Assembly (NCBI GenBank): GCA_964615935.1
Contig: CAZTTG010000101.1
Location: 1-21,443, forward strand
Length of the DNA: 21,443 nt
Reading direction: 5' to 3'
Source of the DNA: CAZTTG01 sp964615935
GTDB taxonomy: Bacteria; Planctomycetota; UBA1135; GCA-002686595
In this document: piece by piece, positions 1 through 7,403 of the stretch
Layout: each line of letters opens with the position of its first letter
Position numbering within the stretch: the stretch's first letter is position 1
Program-made: the position numbers and the translations under genes
The notes under the pieces: generated by a model
Told to the model about the DNA's origin: nothing
The model's database searches: none
Seen by the model: the letters and a program-made list of their open reading frames with translations, nothing else

Positions 1-52
<52 letters not shown>

Positions 53-263
53 ACAATACCGCAGGAGCGATTCGCGCGGGCCACCCGACTCCCTCGACGG
101 GCTCATCGGCGGTGGGATCCCCCCGCACGGGATGCAGCCCCGCCTGTCCTCCTCCCGGGGCCCGCCCGAGCGCGCGGGCGGAGCCCCTCCGCCGGCGCGG
201 ATCCCTGCCGGCCCGGCCCCCGCTTGCAACCGGACCGGAGGCCGTGCGATCCTCGCCTCCGAC

Positions 264-2036
264 ATGCTGGCCGAGCTGGTGATCCGGGACCTCGCGCTGA
301 TCGAGGAGAGCGCGCTCACCTTCGGGCCCGGGCTCAACGCGATCACCGGGGAGACCGGCGCGGGCAAGAGCCTGCTGGTCGGCGCCCTCGAGCTGCTGCT
401 CGGCCGACGGCCCCGCTCGGGGCTCCTGCGCGCGGGCGCCCGGCGGGCGGTGGTCGAGGGGCGCTTCCTCCTGGCCCCCTCGGGCTCGGGCCGCGACGGC
501 TTCGGATCGGTCTCGGCCTGGCTGGGTCGGAACCTGCCGCAGGTGCTGGAGGAGTGGGGCGAGCTGGCCGCCGGAGAGGAGCGCGAGCTGGTGCTCTCCC
601 GGATCCTGCAGCGCACCTCGGACGGGGCGACACGCTCGCGGGCCAGCGTCAACCACCATCCGGTCAGCGGACGGCTCCTGCGCTCCCTGGCCGAGCGGCT
701 CTTCGAGATCTGCGGGCAGAACGAGCACCAGCTCCTGCTCGATCCGGCCGAGCAGCTCCGGCTGCTCGACGGTTTCGGGGGCCTGGGGAGCCGCGTCGCC
801 GCCTACCGCCGCATCCGCTCTCGCTGGCAGGCGCTGTGCGAGCGCGCCCTCGAGCTCGAGGGCCGCAAGAGCGAACGGAGCCGGCGGCTGGAGCTCTGCC
901 GACACCAGGCGGCCGAGCTCTCCGAGATCGACCCCGAGCCCGGGGAGCAGGCGCGGCTGGTCGAGGAGCGCGACCTGCTGCGCAACGCGGTGGAGCTGCG
1001 GGTGGAGCTGGGGGGGCTCCTCGAGGAGCTCGGCGAGCGGGAGGGGGCGCTGGTCGATCGACTGCGGGCGCTCGAGCAGCGGCTCGCCCGCTGGCGCGAG
1101 AGGATCGGCGCGCTCGAGGCGCCGCTCTCCGACCTCTCGGCCGCGGCAGTGCACGCCGAGGAGGCCTCCGGCTCCCTGCGCACCTTCGTCGACGGCCTGG
1201 ACCTCGATCCGGCCCGGCTGGAGGAGGTCGAGGGGCGGCTCGCGGCCATCGAGGACCTGGAGCGCAAGCACGGGGTGGAGGCGGACGAGCTGGCCCGGCT
1301 CGCCCGGGACCTCGAGGAGGAGATCGAGCGGCTGGAGGGGGAAGAGGGCGGGCTGGCCGGGCTCGAGGAGGAGATCGGGCCCGCGCGCGACGAGCTCGGC
1401 CGGGCGACCGAGGAGCTCGGCGGAGAGCGGCGCCGCCTGATACCCAGGCTGCGGAGGGCGGTCCTGGCGCGGCTGAGCCAGCTCGGTCTGGAGCGCGCCG
1501 ACCTCGATCCGCGCCTGACGCCGCGCGGGATCGACGAGGAGGCCGCGAGCTGGCGCGAGGCCCTGTCGGCCGACCGCCGGCGCTTCGGCGAGCGGGGCGC
1601 CGACCGCCTCGAGCTGCTGCTCGCCGCCAACCCCGGCGAGCCGGCGCGCCCGCTGCGCGAGGTGGCCTCCTGCGGCGAGGCGGCCCGCATCCTGCTGGCC
1701 CTGCGCAGCGTGCTGGCCGCCGCCGACCGCGGGCGCACTCTGGTCTTCGACGAGGTCGACGCGGGCGTGGGGGGCCGGCTCGGTCCGGCGGTCGGCGGCC
1801 AGCTCGCCGAGCTGGCCCGGCACCACCAGGTCGTGTGCATCACCCACCTCCCGGCCATCGCCGCCGCCGCCGATCGCCACCTGACGGTCGCCAAGACCGT
1901 GCGCGGAAAGCGCACGACCGTGAGCGTGCGCGAGCTCGAGGGCGACCAGCGGGTGGCCGAGGTGGCCGACATGATCGCCGGGGGCGGGGACCAGGCGACC
2001 GCCCGGGCCGAGGCGCTGAGGCTGCTGGGGGAGTAG
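264..2036 (+). CDS. recN: DNA repair protein RecN (SMC-like ATPase)
   Basis: RecN is a cytoplasmic SMC-like ATPase that helps recombinational repair of double-strand breaks by tethering or organising DNA. The 590-residue product is close to the usual length. It has an N-terminal Walker A (GETGAGKS, residues 29-36), the RecN-typical CGQNEHQLLL block near residue 153, a long Glu/Arg/Leu-rich coiled coil across the middle, and a C-terminal Walker B with the RecN signature DEVDAGVGG (496-504) followed by THLPAIAA. The reading frame stays open upstream, but homology begins at MLAELVIRDLALIEE, so I start at the ATG at 264. No strong Shine-Dalgarno sequence sits at the normal distance. The next gene, a small CxxC protein, begins 50 bases downstream and may be cotranscribed. 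Family assignment is firm; the exact start is less so. Confidence 0.95.
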   Translation: MLAELVIRDLALIEESALTFGPGLNAITGETGAGKSLLVGALELLLGRRPRSGLLRAGARRAVVEGRFLLAPSGSGRDGFGSVSAWLGRNLPQVLEEWGELAAGEERELVLSRILQRTSDGATRSRASVNHHPVSGRLLRSLAERLFEICGQNEHQLLLDPAEQLRLLDGFGGLGSRVAAYRRIRSRWQALCERALELEGRKSERSRRLELCRHQAAELSEIDPEPGEQARLVEERDLLRNAVELRVELGGLLEELGEREGALVDRLRALEQRLARWRERIGALEAPLSDLSAAAVHAEEASGSLRTFVDGLDLDPARLEEVEGRLAAIEDLERKHGVEADELARLARDLEEEIERLEGEEGGLAGLEEEIGPARDELGRATEELGGERRRLIPRLRRAVLARLSQLGLERADLDPRLTPRGIDEEAASWREALSADRRRFGERGADRLELLLAANPGEPARPLREVASCGEAARILLALRSVLAAADRGRTLVFDEVDAGVGGRLGPAVGGQLAELARHHQVVCITHLPAIAAAADRHLTVAKTVRGKRTTVSVRELEGDQRVAEVADMIAGGGDQATARAEALRLLGE

Positions 2037-2086
2037 AATGGAGCGCGGGCAGACACCCGCTCAGCCGAGACGCGGGAGCTCCATTG

Positions 2087-2320
2087 ATGGGCGGGAAAGC
2101 CAAGAGCCTGTGCAAGCTCGAGAAGGACGGGTCGAAGAAGGCCCTGGCCCTCGCGGAGAAGCTCTCTCGGGAGCCCGCCTTCGAGTGCGAGAAGTGCCAC
2201 CGGTCTGCCGCCAGCAAGAAGAACCTGTGCGAGCCCGCGGCCCTGGGTGGTAGGAAGAAGCCCGGGAAGGGCAAGACGGGGGGCAAGGGCGGCAAGGCCG
2301 GGCGCAAGGGGAAGTCCTGA
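2087..2320 (+). CDS. Small CxxC protein with Lys/Gly-rich tail
   Basis: This 77-residue protein has cysteines at C9, C34, C37 and C48. The core CEKCHRSAASKKNLCEP (34-50) resembles half of a zinc ribbon or a small treble-clef knuckle. After residue 55 it becomes a Lys/Gly-rich low-complexity tail. A GGGAG Shine-Dalgarno sequence at 2074-2078 lies 8 bases before the ATG, which supports this start and frame over the overlapping frame that opens at 2038. From memory, short conserved proteins with a similar CxxC...LC pattern occur in several bacterial phyla without an assigned function. The basic tail would suit nucleic-acid binding, but that is inference. It lies directly behind recN and could be in its operon. 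Confidence 0.7.
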   Translation: MGGKAKSLCKLEKDGSKKALALAEKLSREPAFECEKCHRSAASKKNLCEPAALGGRKKPGKGKTGGKGGKAGRKGKS

Positions 2321-2396
2321 GGCCGGCGCCGCCGTCCCGAGTGCCGGCCCGACGGGCGGCGACCGCGGGTCCCCGGCCCGATTCCGACGGCCCGGG

Positions 2397-2420
2397 TATG
2401 ATGAGGGCTCCCACTCATCA
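2397..2420 (+). promoter_or_regulatory. Putative -10 (TATGAT) overlapped by inverted-repeat operator
   Basis: TATGAT at 2397-2402 matches the -10 consensus at five of six positions and stands out as an AT island in GC-rich DNA. I see no -35 at 17 bp. It would put the transcript start near 2409. A perfect 7-bp inverted repeat, TGATGAG (2399-2405) and CTCATCA (2414-2420) with an 8-base spacer, overlaps the -10 and is centred on that start, which is a classic repressor-operator position. If transcription starts further upstream it would be an RNA hairpin instead. Confidence 0.4.
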
Positions 2421-2423
2421 CTT

Positions 2424-2437
2424 CGAGCTTCGGCTCG
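2424..2437 (+). promoter_or_regulatory. UUCG-tetraloop hairpin in 5' leader
   Basis: CGAGC-TTCG-GCTCG forms a 5-bp stem closed by C-G around a UUCG loop, one of the most stable RNA tetraloops. It ends 4 bases before the GAGGGAG Shine-Dalgarno region (2441-2447) of the secreted-protein gene starting at 2454, so it could protect the leader or influence ribosome access. There is no T tract, so it does not look like a terminator. Confidence 0.45.
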
Positions 2438-2453
2438 CGACGAGGGAGACACC

Positions 2454-3602
2454 ATGAGACCCCACTGGATCGGACCCCTGACCCTTCTGGCCGCGCTCGC
2501 CGCACCGGCTTGGGCCGCCGATCTGATCTACTTCGACGAGAACGGCGGAGGCGGCAACCCGCGCGGCCTCTTCGACCTCGACTCGACCACCGGCCTCTCG
2601 AGCCTGCGCACGACCGTGGGAGGGAGCGAGCGCTTCTTCTCCATGGACGTCCATCCGACCACCGGAACGGCGTATGCCATCAGCGCCAACGACAGCCGGC
2701 TGTGGACCATCGACGTCGACACCGGCGTCACGAGCTTCGTCGCCGCCACCGGGCTCGACACCGTGGACGACATCGCCTTCGATCCGACCACCAGCATCCT
2801 CTACGGGCTGGGGCGGAACAGCAACCTGCTCTACACCATCGACGCCGCCAGCGGCTCCTCCACCATCATCGGCACGACGCTCTCCGGGGTGCGCACGGGG
2901 CTCACCTTCGGACCCGGAGGTCAGCTCTACGCCTTCAGCCTGAACGGCGCCCTCTACGCCGTCGACAAGGCCAACGCGAGCTGCACCCTGATCGGCGACA
3001 GCGGCCCCGCCATCGGCCTGCTGGAGGACGCCACCTTCGCCTCGACCGGCATGATCTACGCCACGAGCTGGTACGGCGAGGTCTACGAGATCGATCCGGG
3101 CTTCGGCAGCCGCCTCCTGGTCACCTCCACCGGCATGGGCAGCGGCTGCCTGGCCATCATCGAGGAGGCCGGGGGAACTCCCCCACCCACCATCTACTGC
3201 ACCGCCAAGCTGAACTCCCTGGGCTGCACTCCCGCCATCGGCTACGGCGGTCCCACCATCCAGCCCCTATCGGGGGCCAACGACTACGACGTAGACGTCG
3301 TCCAGCTGGTCAACAACAAGAACGGGATCGTCTTCTACGGCTACGCGCCCCACAACTTCCCCTTCCAGGGCGGATGGCTGTGCGTCACGCCGCCCATCCT
3401 GCGCACGCCGGTGCAGCAGACCGGGGGCAATCCGCCGCCCAACGACTGCTCCGGCCAGCTCGTCCTGAGGGTCAACGACCTGGCCGGCGTCAACCATGCC
3501 CCGGCGTCCGTGGTGTACTTCCAGGGCTGGTCGCGCGATCCGGCCGATCCGACCGGATTCGGCACCAGCCTCTCGGAGGCCACCCGCCTCACCTCCCTGT
3601 GA
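2454..3602 (+). CDS. Secreted beta-propeller-like protein with Cys-containing C-terminal module
   Basis: The product is 382 residues. It starts with a Sec signal peptide: basic MRPHWIG, a hydrophobic stretch to about residue 18, and a likely cut after AWA (near 21). Residues about 25-240 contain recurring units of the type 'DV.P.TG..YAI....L..ID..TG....', as in YVTN or similar beta-propellers. Residues 248-382 form a separate module with four conserved cysteines and the blocks YCTAK, NSLGC, APHN, RTP, GGNPPP, DCSG and WSRDP. The same module closes the FG-GAP protein at 7397-8746. The start is supported by GAGGGAG about 8 bases upstream. It is probably exported; the ligand or activity is unknown. 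The module may be a surface-association or sorting domain, which is inference. Confidence 0.85.
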   Translation: MRPHWIGPLTLLAALAAPAWAADLIYFDENGGGGNPRGLFDLDSTTGLSSLRTTVGGSERFFSMDVHPTTGTAYAISANDSRLWTIDVDTGVTSFVAATGLDTVDDIAFDPTTSILYGLGRNSNLLYTIDAASGSSTIIGTTLSGVRTGLTFGPGGQLYAFSLNGALYAVDKANASCTLIGDSGPAIGLLEDATFASTGMIYATSWYGEVYEIDPGFGSRLLVTSTGMGSGCLAIIEEAGGTPPPTIYCTAKLNSLGCTPAIGYGGPTIQPLSGANDYDVDVVQLVNNKNGIVFYGYAPHNFPFQGGWLCVTPPILRTPVQQTGGNPPPNDCSGQLVLRVNDLAGVNHAPASVVYFQGWSRDPADPTGFGTSLSEATRLTSL

Positions 3603-3633
3603 CCCTCCCCCTCGGGGGTGGTTTGCTAGACGG

Positions 3634-3661
3634 GCGGCGCCCCTCTCGAGTGGGGCGCCGC
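3634..3661 (+). terminator. Strong GC hairpin after secreted-protein gene
   Basis: GCGGCGCCCC (3634-3643) pairs perfectly with GGGGCGCCGC (3652-3661) around an 8-base loop. A second C-run/G-run hairpin sits just after the stop codon (about 3604-3620) and is followed by GGTTT. Together they very likely end transcription of the gene at 2454-3602, although neither has a long T tract. Confidence 0.6.
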
Positions 3662-3768
3662 GCCCCTTTCCCGGCCCGCGACGGCCGCCGATTCACGCCG
3701 GTTGGCCCCTGTCCCCGGCACACCGCAGCGGGTACCCTCTCGGGCCGCTCTACGGGCGGAGCCCTCCG

Positions 3769-4662
3769 ATGAACCCCCGCGAATCCACCCCGAGCCCCTC
3801 CCTGGTCCGCCTCAACAAGTACCTGGCCGACCAGGGCATCGCCTCGCGCCGCAAGTGCGACGAGCTGATCGCCGCCGGCAAGGTCTCGATCGACGACCTC
3901 CCGGTCACCCAGCTCGGGACCAAGGTCGATCCCCACACCCAGCGCGTCGAGGTGGACGGCGTGGTCCTCAAGCCGGAGCGCGCCGAGCGGCGCTACTACC
4001 TCCTGAACAAGCCGGCCGGGGTGGTGTGCACCAACGAAGAGCGCGAGACGCGCGCCCGGGCCATCGACCTCATCGACGACCGGCGCAAGGGCCGCATCTA
4101 CACCGTGGGGCGGCTGGACGAGGACAGCGAGGGGCTGATCCTCCTGACCAACGACGGCGAGTTCGCCCAGCGGATCGCCCACCCGCGCCACGGCGTGACC
4201 AAGACCTACCGCATCTCGGTGCGCGGGCGGATCGCCATCGAGGCGGTGCAGAGGATCCGCGGCGGGGTGCACCTGGCCGAGGGCCGCACGCAGGAGATCC
4301 GGGTGCGCATCGACCGGCGCACGGCGACCCACTCCAACCTGACGGTGACCATGCGGGAGGGTCTCAATCGCGAGGTCCGCCGCATCTTCGCGCGGGTGGG
4401 CTACGAGGTGGTGTCCCTGCGCCGCGTCCGGATCGGCTCGCTGACCGATCCCAAGCTCCGGCGGGGCCAGTGGCGCGTGCTCCGGCAGGCGGAGATCCGG
4501 GCCCTGCTCGAGGAGGCGGGGGCGGAGGAGGGCCGGGGGGCTCGTCCCCCGCGCCGGAACAGGGCCGCTCGCGGCGGCCGCCCCGCCACTCCCGCCCGGC
4601 GATCGGGCGGGCGGGATCGACAGTCGGGCGGACGCCCGCGAAGGAGCCGGAGAGGCCGATGA
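3769..4662 (+). CDS. Pseudouridine synthase, RsuA/RluB family
   Basis: The enzyme isomerises a uridine in rRNA to pseudouridine. The 297-residue product has an N-terminal S4 RNA-binding domain (about 13-70, RLNKYLADQGIASRRKCDELI), the LNKPAGVVCT block (79-88), the catalytic motif GRLDEDSEGLILLTNDG with Asp117 as the nucleophile, and the family block GLNREVRRIFARVGYEV. The last 50 or so residues form an Arg/Gly-rich tail, common in RluB-type enzymes and probably RNA-binding. GGGCGGA upstream of the ATG at 3769 may serve as ribosome binding site. Its TGA overlaps the ATG of the next gene (ATGA, 4659-4662), so the two are translationally coupled. RluB (23S) is more likely than RsuA (16S) because of the tail, but the target base cannot be settled here. 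Confidence 0.92.
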   Translation: MNPRESTPSPSLVRLNKYLADQGIASRRKCDELIAAGKVSIDDLPVTQLGTKVDPHTQRVEVDGVVLKPERAERRYYLLNKPAGVVCTNEERETRARAIDLIDDRRKGRIYTVGRLDEDSEGLILLTNDGEFAQRIAHPRHGVTKTYRISVRGRIAIEAVQRIRGGVHLAEGRTQEIRVRIDRRTATHSNLTVTMREGLNREVRRIFARVGYEVVSLRRVRIGSLTDPKLRRGQWRVLRQAEIRALLEEAGAEEGRGARPPRRNRAARGGRPATPARRSGGRDRQSGGRPRRSRRGR

Positions 4663-6053
4663 CGAGGAGGAACCGACCGAAATCGCCGAGCGCGCGCTCC
4701 GCCGGCTCCGAGGCGGTGGCGCACAAGGCCGGCGCCCGGATCGAGGAGCACGTTCTGCGGAACGGCATGCGCGTCCTGGTGGCCGAGCGGCCCGCCGATC
4801 CGGTGGTGACCGTGATGACCTGGTACAAGGTCGGCGGCCGCAACGAGCGGGAGGAGGAGGCCGGCGTCTCGCACTTCCTCGAGCACATGATGTTCAAGGG
4901 CTCGAAGGGCTTCGGCAAGGGCGAGGTGGACCGCATCACCACCGCCCTCGGCGGCCAGAGCAACGCCTTCACCGGCCCCGACCACACCGCCTACTGGTTC
5001 GAGCTGGCGTCCGACCGCTGGGAGGTGGCCCTGGAGCTGGAGGCCGACCGCATGCAGGCGCTCACCCTCGACGCCGCCGAGCTGGAGGCCGAGCGGGCGG
5101 TGGTCCTGGAGGAGCTCTCGATGGGGGCCGACGATCCCTGGCGCTCGCTCGCCGAGATGGTGCAGGCGGCGGTCTTCTTCCGGCACCCCTACCGGCGACC
5201 GGTGGTGGGCTTTCCCGACACCCTGCGCGCGCTGACCGTGGAGGCCATGCGGGACTACTACCGCCGCTTCTACCACCCCGGCAACGCCACCCTGGTCCTG
5301 TGCGGCGACCTGAACGGCGGGCGCGCGCTCAAGGCGGCGCGCAAGCACTTCGGCCGCATCCCGGCCGGCCCCCCCTACGAGGAGGTCGACTGCTACCGCG
5401 GGCCCCTGCCCGAGCCCCGCGGCCAGCAGCGCGTGGACATGCGCTGGGACGACCCCGCGCGGCGGCTGATGATGGCCTGGCCGACGGTGACAGTCGACAG
5501 CCCCGAGGACTACGCCCTGGATCTCACCAGCACCATCCTCTCCGGAGGGCGCCTGTCGCGCCTGCACCGACGCCTGGTGATCGAGGAGGGGCTGGCTACC
5601 AACGTCTCGACCAACAACGACACCCGCATCGACGGCGGCGTCTTCTGGCTCTTCGCCGAGTGCGCCCAGGACGCCCGGATGGCCGATCTGGAGGCTGCCG
5701 TGGACGAGGAGCTGGCGCGGATCGCCGAGGAGTGCGCGCCCGCCCCCGAGCTCTCGCGCGTCAAGTCGATGCTGAAGGCCTCCCAGGCCTACGCCACCGA
5801 GACCGCCTCCGACCTGGCGGAGCAGCTGGGCGAGTTCGCGGTGGACGCGCACTGGCGGGTGGCCATCGATGGGCCGAGACGCCTGCAGCGGGTCACCGCG
5901 CGCCAGGTCCGCGACGCCGCGCGCCGGCTCCTCGCGCCCGAGCGGCGGGTGGTGGGGCTGTGCCTGCCCGAGGAGAAGGAGCCCCCGGCCCCGCGCCAGC
6001 GGAAGTCGACCGGCAAGCGCGCGCGCAAGGTCCGCGGGAGGAAGAAGCCGTGA
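4659..6053 (+). CDS. M16 family zinc metallopeptidase, catalytic subunit
   Basis: This is a 464-residue single-unit M16 (pitrilysin/processing-peptidase) protein. The inverted zinc motif HFLEH is intact, with His72, Glu75 (catalytic) and His76; the distal zinc ligand is probably a Glu of VVLEE (about 151-152). The substrate-side R/Y signature normally found near 'LR...GLAY' is missing: the aligned segment reads LVIEEGLAT, with Val and Thr in place of Arg and Tyr. That division of labour is known for M16B heterodimers, in which one subunit carries zinc and the other the R/Y pair; the next gene supplies the missing part. There is no signal peptide, so the location is cytoplasmic. The C-terminus is a Lys/Arg-rich tail. 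It overlaps its neighbours by ATGA upstream and GTGA downstream. Confidence 0.93.
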   Translation: MTRRNRPKSPSARSAGSEAVAHKAGARIEEHVLRNGMRVLVAERPADPVVTVMTWYKVGGRNEREEEAGVSHFLEHMMFKGSKGFGKGEVDRITTALGGQSNAFTGPDHTAYWFELASDRWEVALELEADRMQALTLDAAELEAERAVVLEELSMGADDPWRSLAEMVQAAVFFRHPYRRPVVGFPDTLRALTVEAMRDYYRRFYHPGNATLVLCGDLNGGRALKAARKHFGRIPAGPPYEEVDCYRGPLPEPRGQQRVDMRWDDPARRLMMAWPTVTVDSPEDYALDLTSTILSGGRLSRLHRRLVIEEGLATNVSTNNDTRIDGGVFWLFAECAQDARMADLEAAVDEELARIAEECAPAPELSRVKSMLKASQAYATETASDLAEQLGEFAVDAHWRVAIDGPRRLQRVTARQVRDAARRLLAPERRVVGLCLPEEKEPPAPRQRKSTGKRARKVRGRKKP

Positions 6054-7378
6054 GCGGCCCCCGAGCCCGGCGCATCCCCACCCTGCGCGTCCCGCGCGAG
6101 CGCTTCGAGCTGCGCTGCGGCGCGAAGCTGCTCGTCTCGCCGCGCCCCGGCGCCCCCGTGACCGCGGTGCAGGTGCACCTGCGCGGGGGACCCTCGCTGG
6201 ACGCGCCCGGCCGGGAGGGCACCTCCTTCCTGACCGGGGCCCTGGCCGACCAGGGCACCGAGAACCTCAGCGAGGAGGAGATCCTGGGGGCGCTGGAGTC
6301 CGCCGGCGGCCACCTCGGAGGAGACGCCACGGGCCTGACGGGCAACGTGGCCGGCGACCGCTGGAAGCTCCTGTGCGAGCTCCTGGCCGAGGTGCTCACC
6401 CGCCCGGTCTATCCGGCCGACAAGGTGCGGCGCCAGAAGGCGCGCATCCTCGATCGCCTGCTGGTCGAGCGCGACGATCCCCGAGTCCAGGCCGAGCGCC
6501 GTTTCCGGCGCCTGGTCTACGGGGACCACTGGCTGGGCCGGCCGGCCTACGGAAACCTCGAGAGCATCCCCCTCGTCCAGCCGCGCAACCTGCGCAGCTT
6601 CCACCGCAAGAACTGGGTCGGCGCCCGGGCGGTCATCGGCCTGTGCGGCGACGTGGATCCGAAGGCCGTGCGGCGGCACCTCGACCGCCTGCTGGCCCAC
6701 TGGGAGCCCGGAGCGGACCTCCCCGTGCAGCCGGCCGAGTTCCCGCGCCGCGACACCCGGGTGGACGCCTTCCAGGCCCCGCGCCAGCAGGTGCACCTCT
6801 ACCTGGGGCACCTGGGCATCCGGCGCAAGGACCCGGACTACCCCGCGCTGATGGTGATGGACCACGTGCTGGGCACCGGCCCGGGCTTCACCAACCGGAT
6901 CAGCAAGCGGCTGCGCGACGAGCTGGGCCTGGCCTACGCGGTGCACGCCAACATCCACGGCTCGGCCGGGATCCTTCCGGGCCTCTTCACGGCCTACATC
7001 GGGACCTCCCCCGAGCACGTGCCCACGGCCATGGCCGGCTTCCTGGCCGAGATCAGCCGCATCCAGGAGGAGCCGGTGCGGGCCCGGGAGCTGGACATCG
7101 CCAAGGACTACCTGGTGGGCTCCTTCGCCCTGGCCTTCCAGCGCGCCTCCCGACGGGCCGGCTACCTGATCGCGGCCGAGCGCCACGAGCTGCCCGAGGA
7201 CAACCTCCAGCGCCTGCCGCGCCAGCTCGCGGCCATCACCGCCGAGGACGTCCAGGCCGCGGCCCGCCGCCACCTGCACCCGCGGAGCTGCTGCGTGTCC
7301 GCCTCGGGCCCGATCAAGAAGGGCGAGCTGTCGCGGGTCGTGGCCGAGCTGCGGCGCGGGGGGCTGCCCCGGCCCTGA
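6050..7378 (+). CDS. M16 family protein, non-catalytic R/Y partner subunit
   Basis: The product is 442 residues and clearly of M16 fold, but the zinc motif is lost: where the partner has SHFLEHMMFKG this protein has SFLTGALADQG, so both His ligands and the catalytic Glu are replaced. It keeps the substrate-binding signature LRDELGLAY (Arg289 and Tyr296) followed by a GLFTAYIGTSPEH block typical of active R/Y subunits. The GTG start at 6050 overlaps the upstream stop (GTGA) and has a GGGAGGAAG ribosome site just before it, which fixes this start. Together with the preceding gene it should form an M16B heterodimer that degrades or trims peptides in the cytoplasm. The substrate is unknown. Confidence 0.92.
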   Translation: MSGPRARRIPTLRVPRERFELRCGAKLLVSPRPGAPVTAVQVHLRGGPSLDAPGREGTSFLTGALADQGTENLSEEEILGALESAGGHLGGDATGLTGNVAGDRWKLLCELLAEVLTRPVYPADKVRRQKARILDRLLVERDDPRVQAERRFRRLVYGDHWLGRPAYGNLESIPLVQPRNLRSFHRKNWVGARAVIGLCGDVDPKAVRRHLDRLLAHWEPGADLPVQPAEFPRRDTRVDAFQAPRQQVHLYLGHLGIRRKDPDYPALMVMDHVLGTGPGFTNRISKRLRDELGLAYAVHANIHGSAGILPGLFTAYIGTSPEHVPTAMAGFLAEISRIQEEPVRARELDIAKDYLVGSFALAFQRASRRAGYLIAAERHELPEDNLQRLPRQLAAITAEDVQAAARRHLHPRSCCVSASGPIKKGELSRVVAELRRGGLPRP

Positions 7379-7403
7379 GGGGCCACAGGCGCCGCCTCAG
7401 GGC
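7372..7403. terminator. Bidirectional terminator holding both stop codons
   Basis: GCCCTGAGG (7372-7380) and CCTCAGGGC (7395-7403) form a perfect 9-bp stem with a 14-base loop between two convergent genes. The TGA of the M16 partner (7376-7378) and the TGA of the FG-GAP gene (complement of 7397-7399) lie in opposite arms of the stem. There is no T tract on either side, so efficiency is uncertain. Confidence 0.55.

Noticed and set aside
2038..2253. 71-codon frame starting right after recN
   Set aside because: It overlaps the 2087-2320 gene in another frame, lacks a ribosome site, and gives no cysteine pattern or domain.
803..2455. Long leftward open frame (550 codons) opposite recN
   Set aside because: Ser/Arg/Pro-rich low-complexity translation, a mirror of the GC-biased third codon positions of recN; no recognisable domain.
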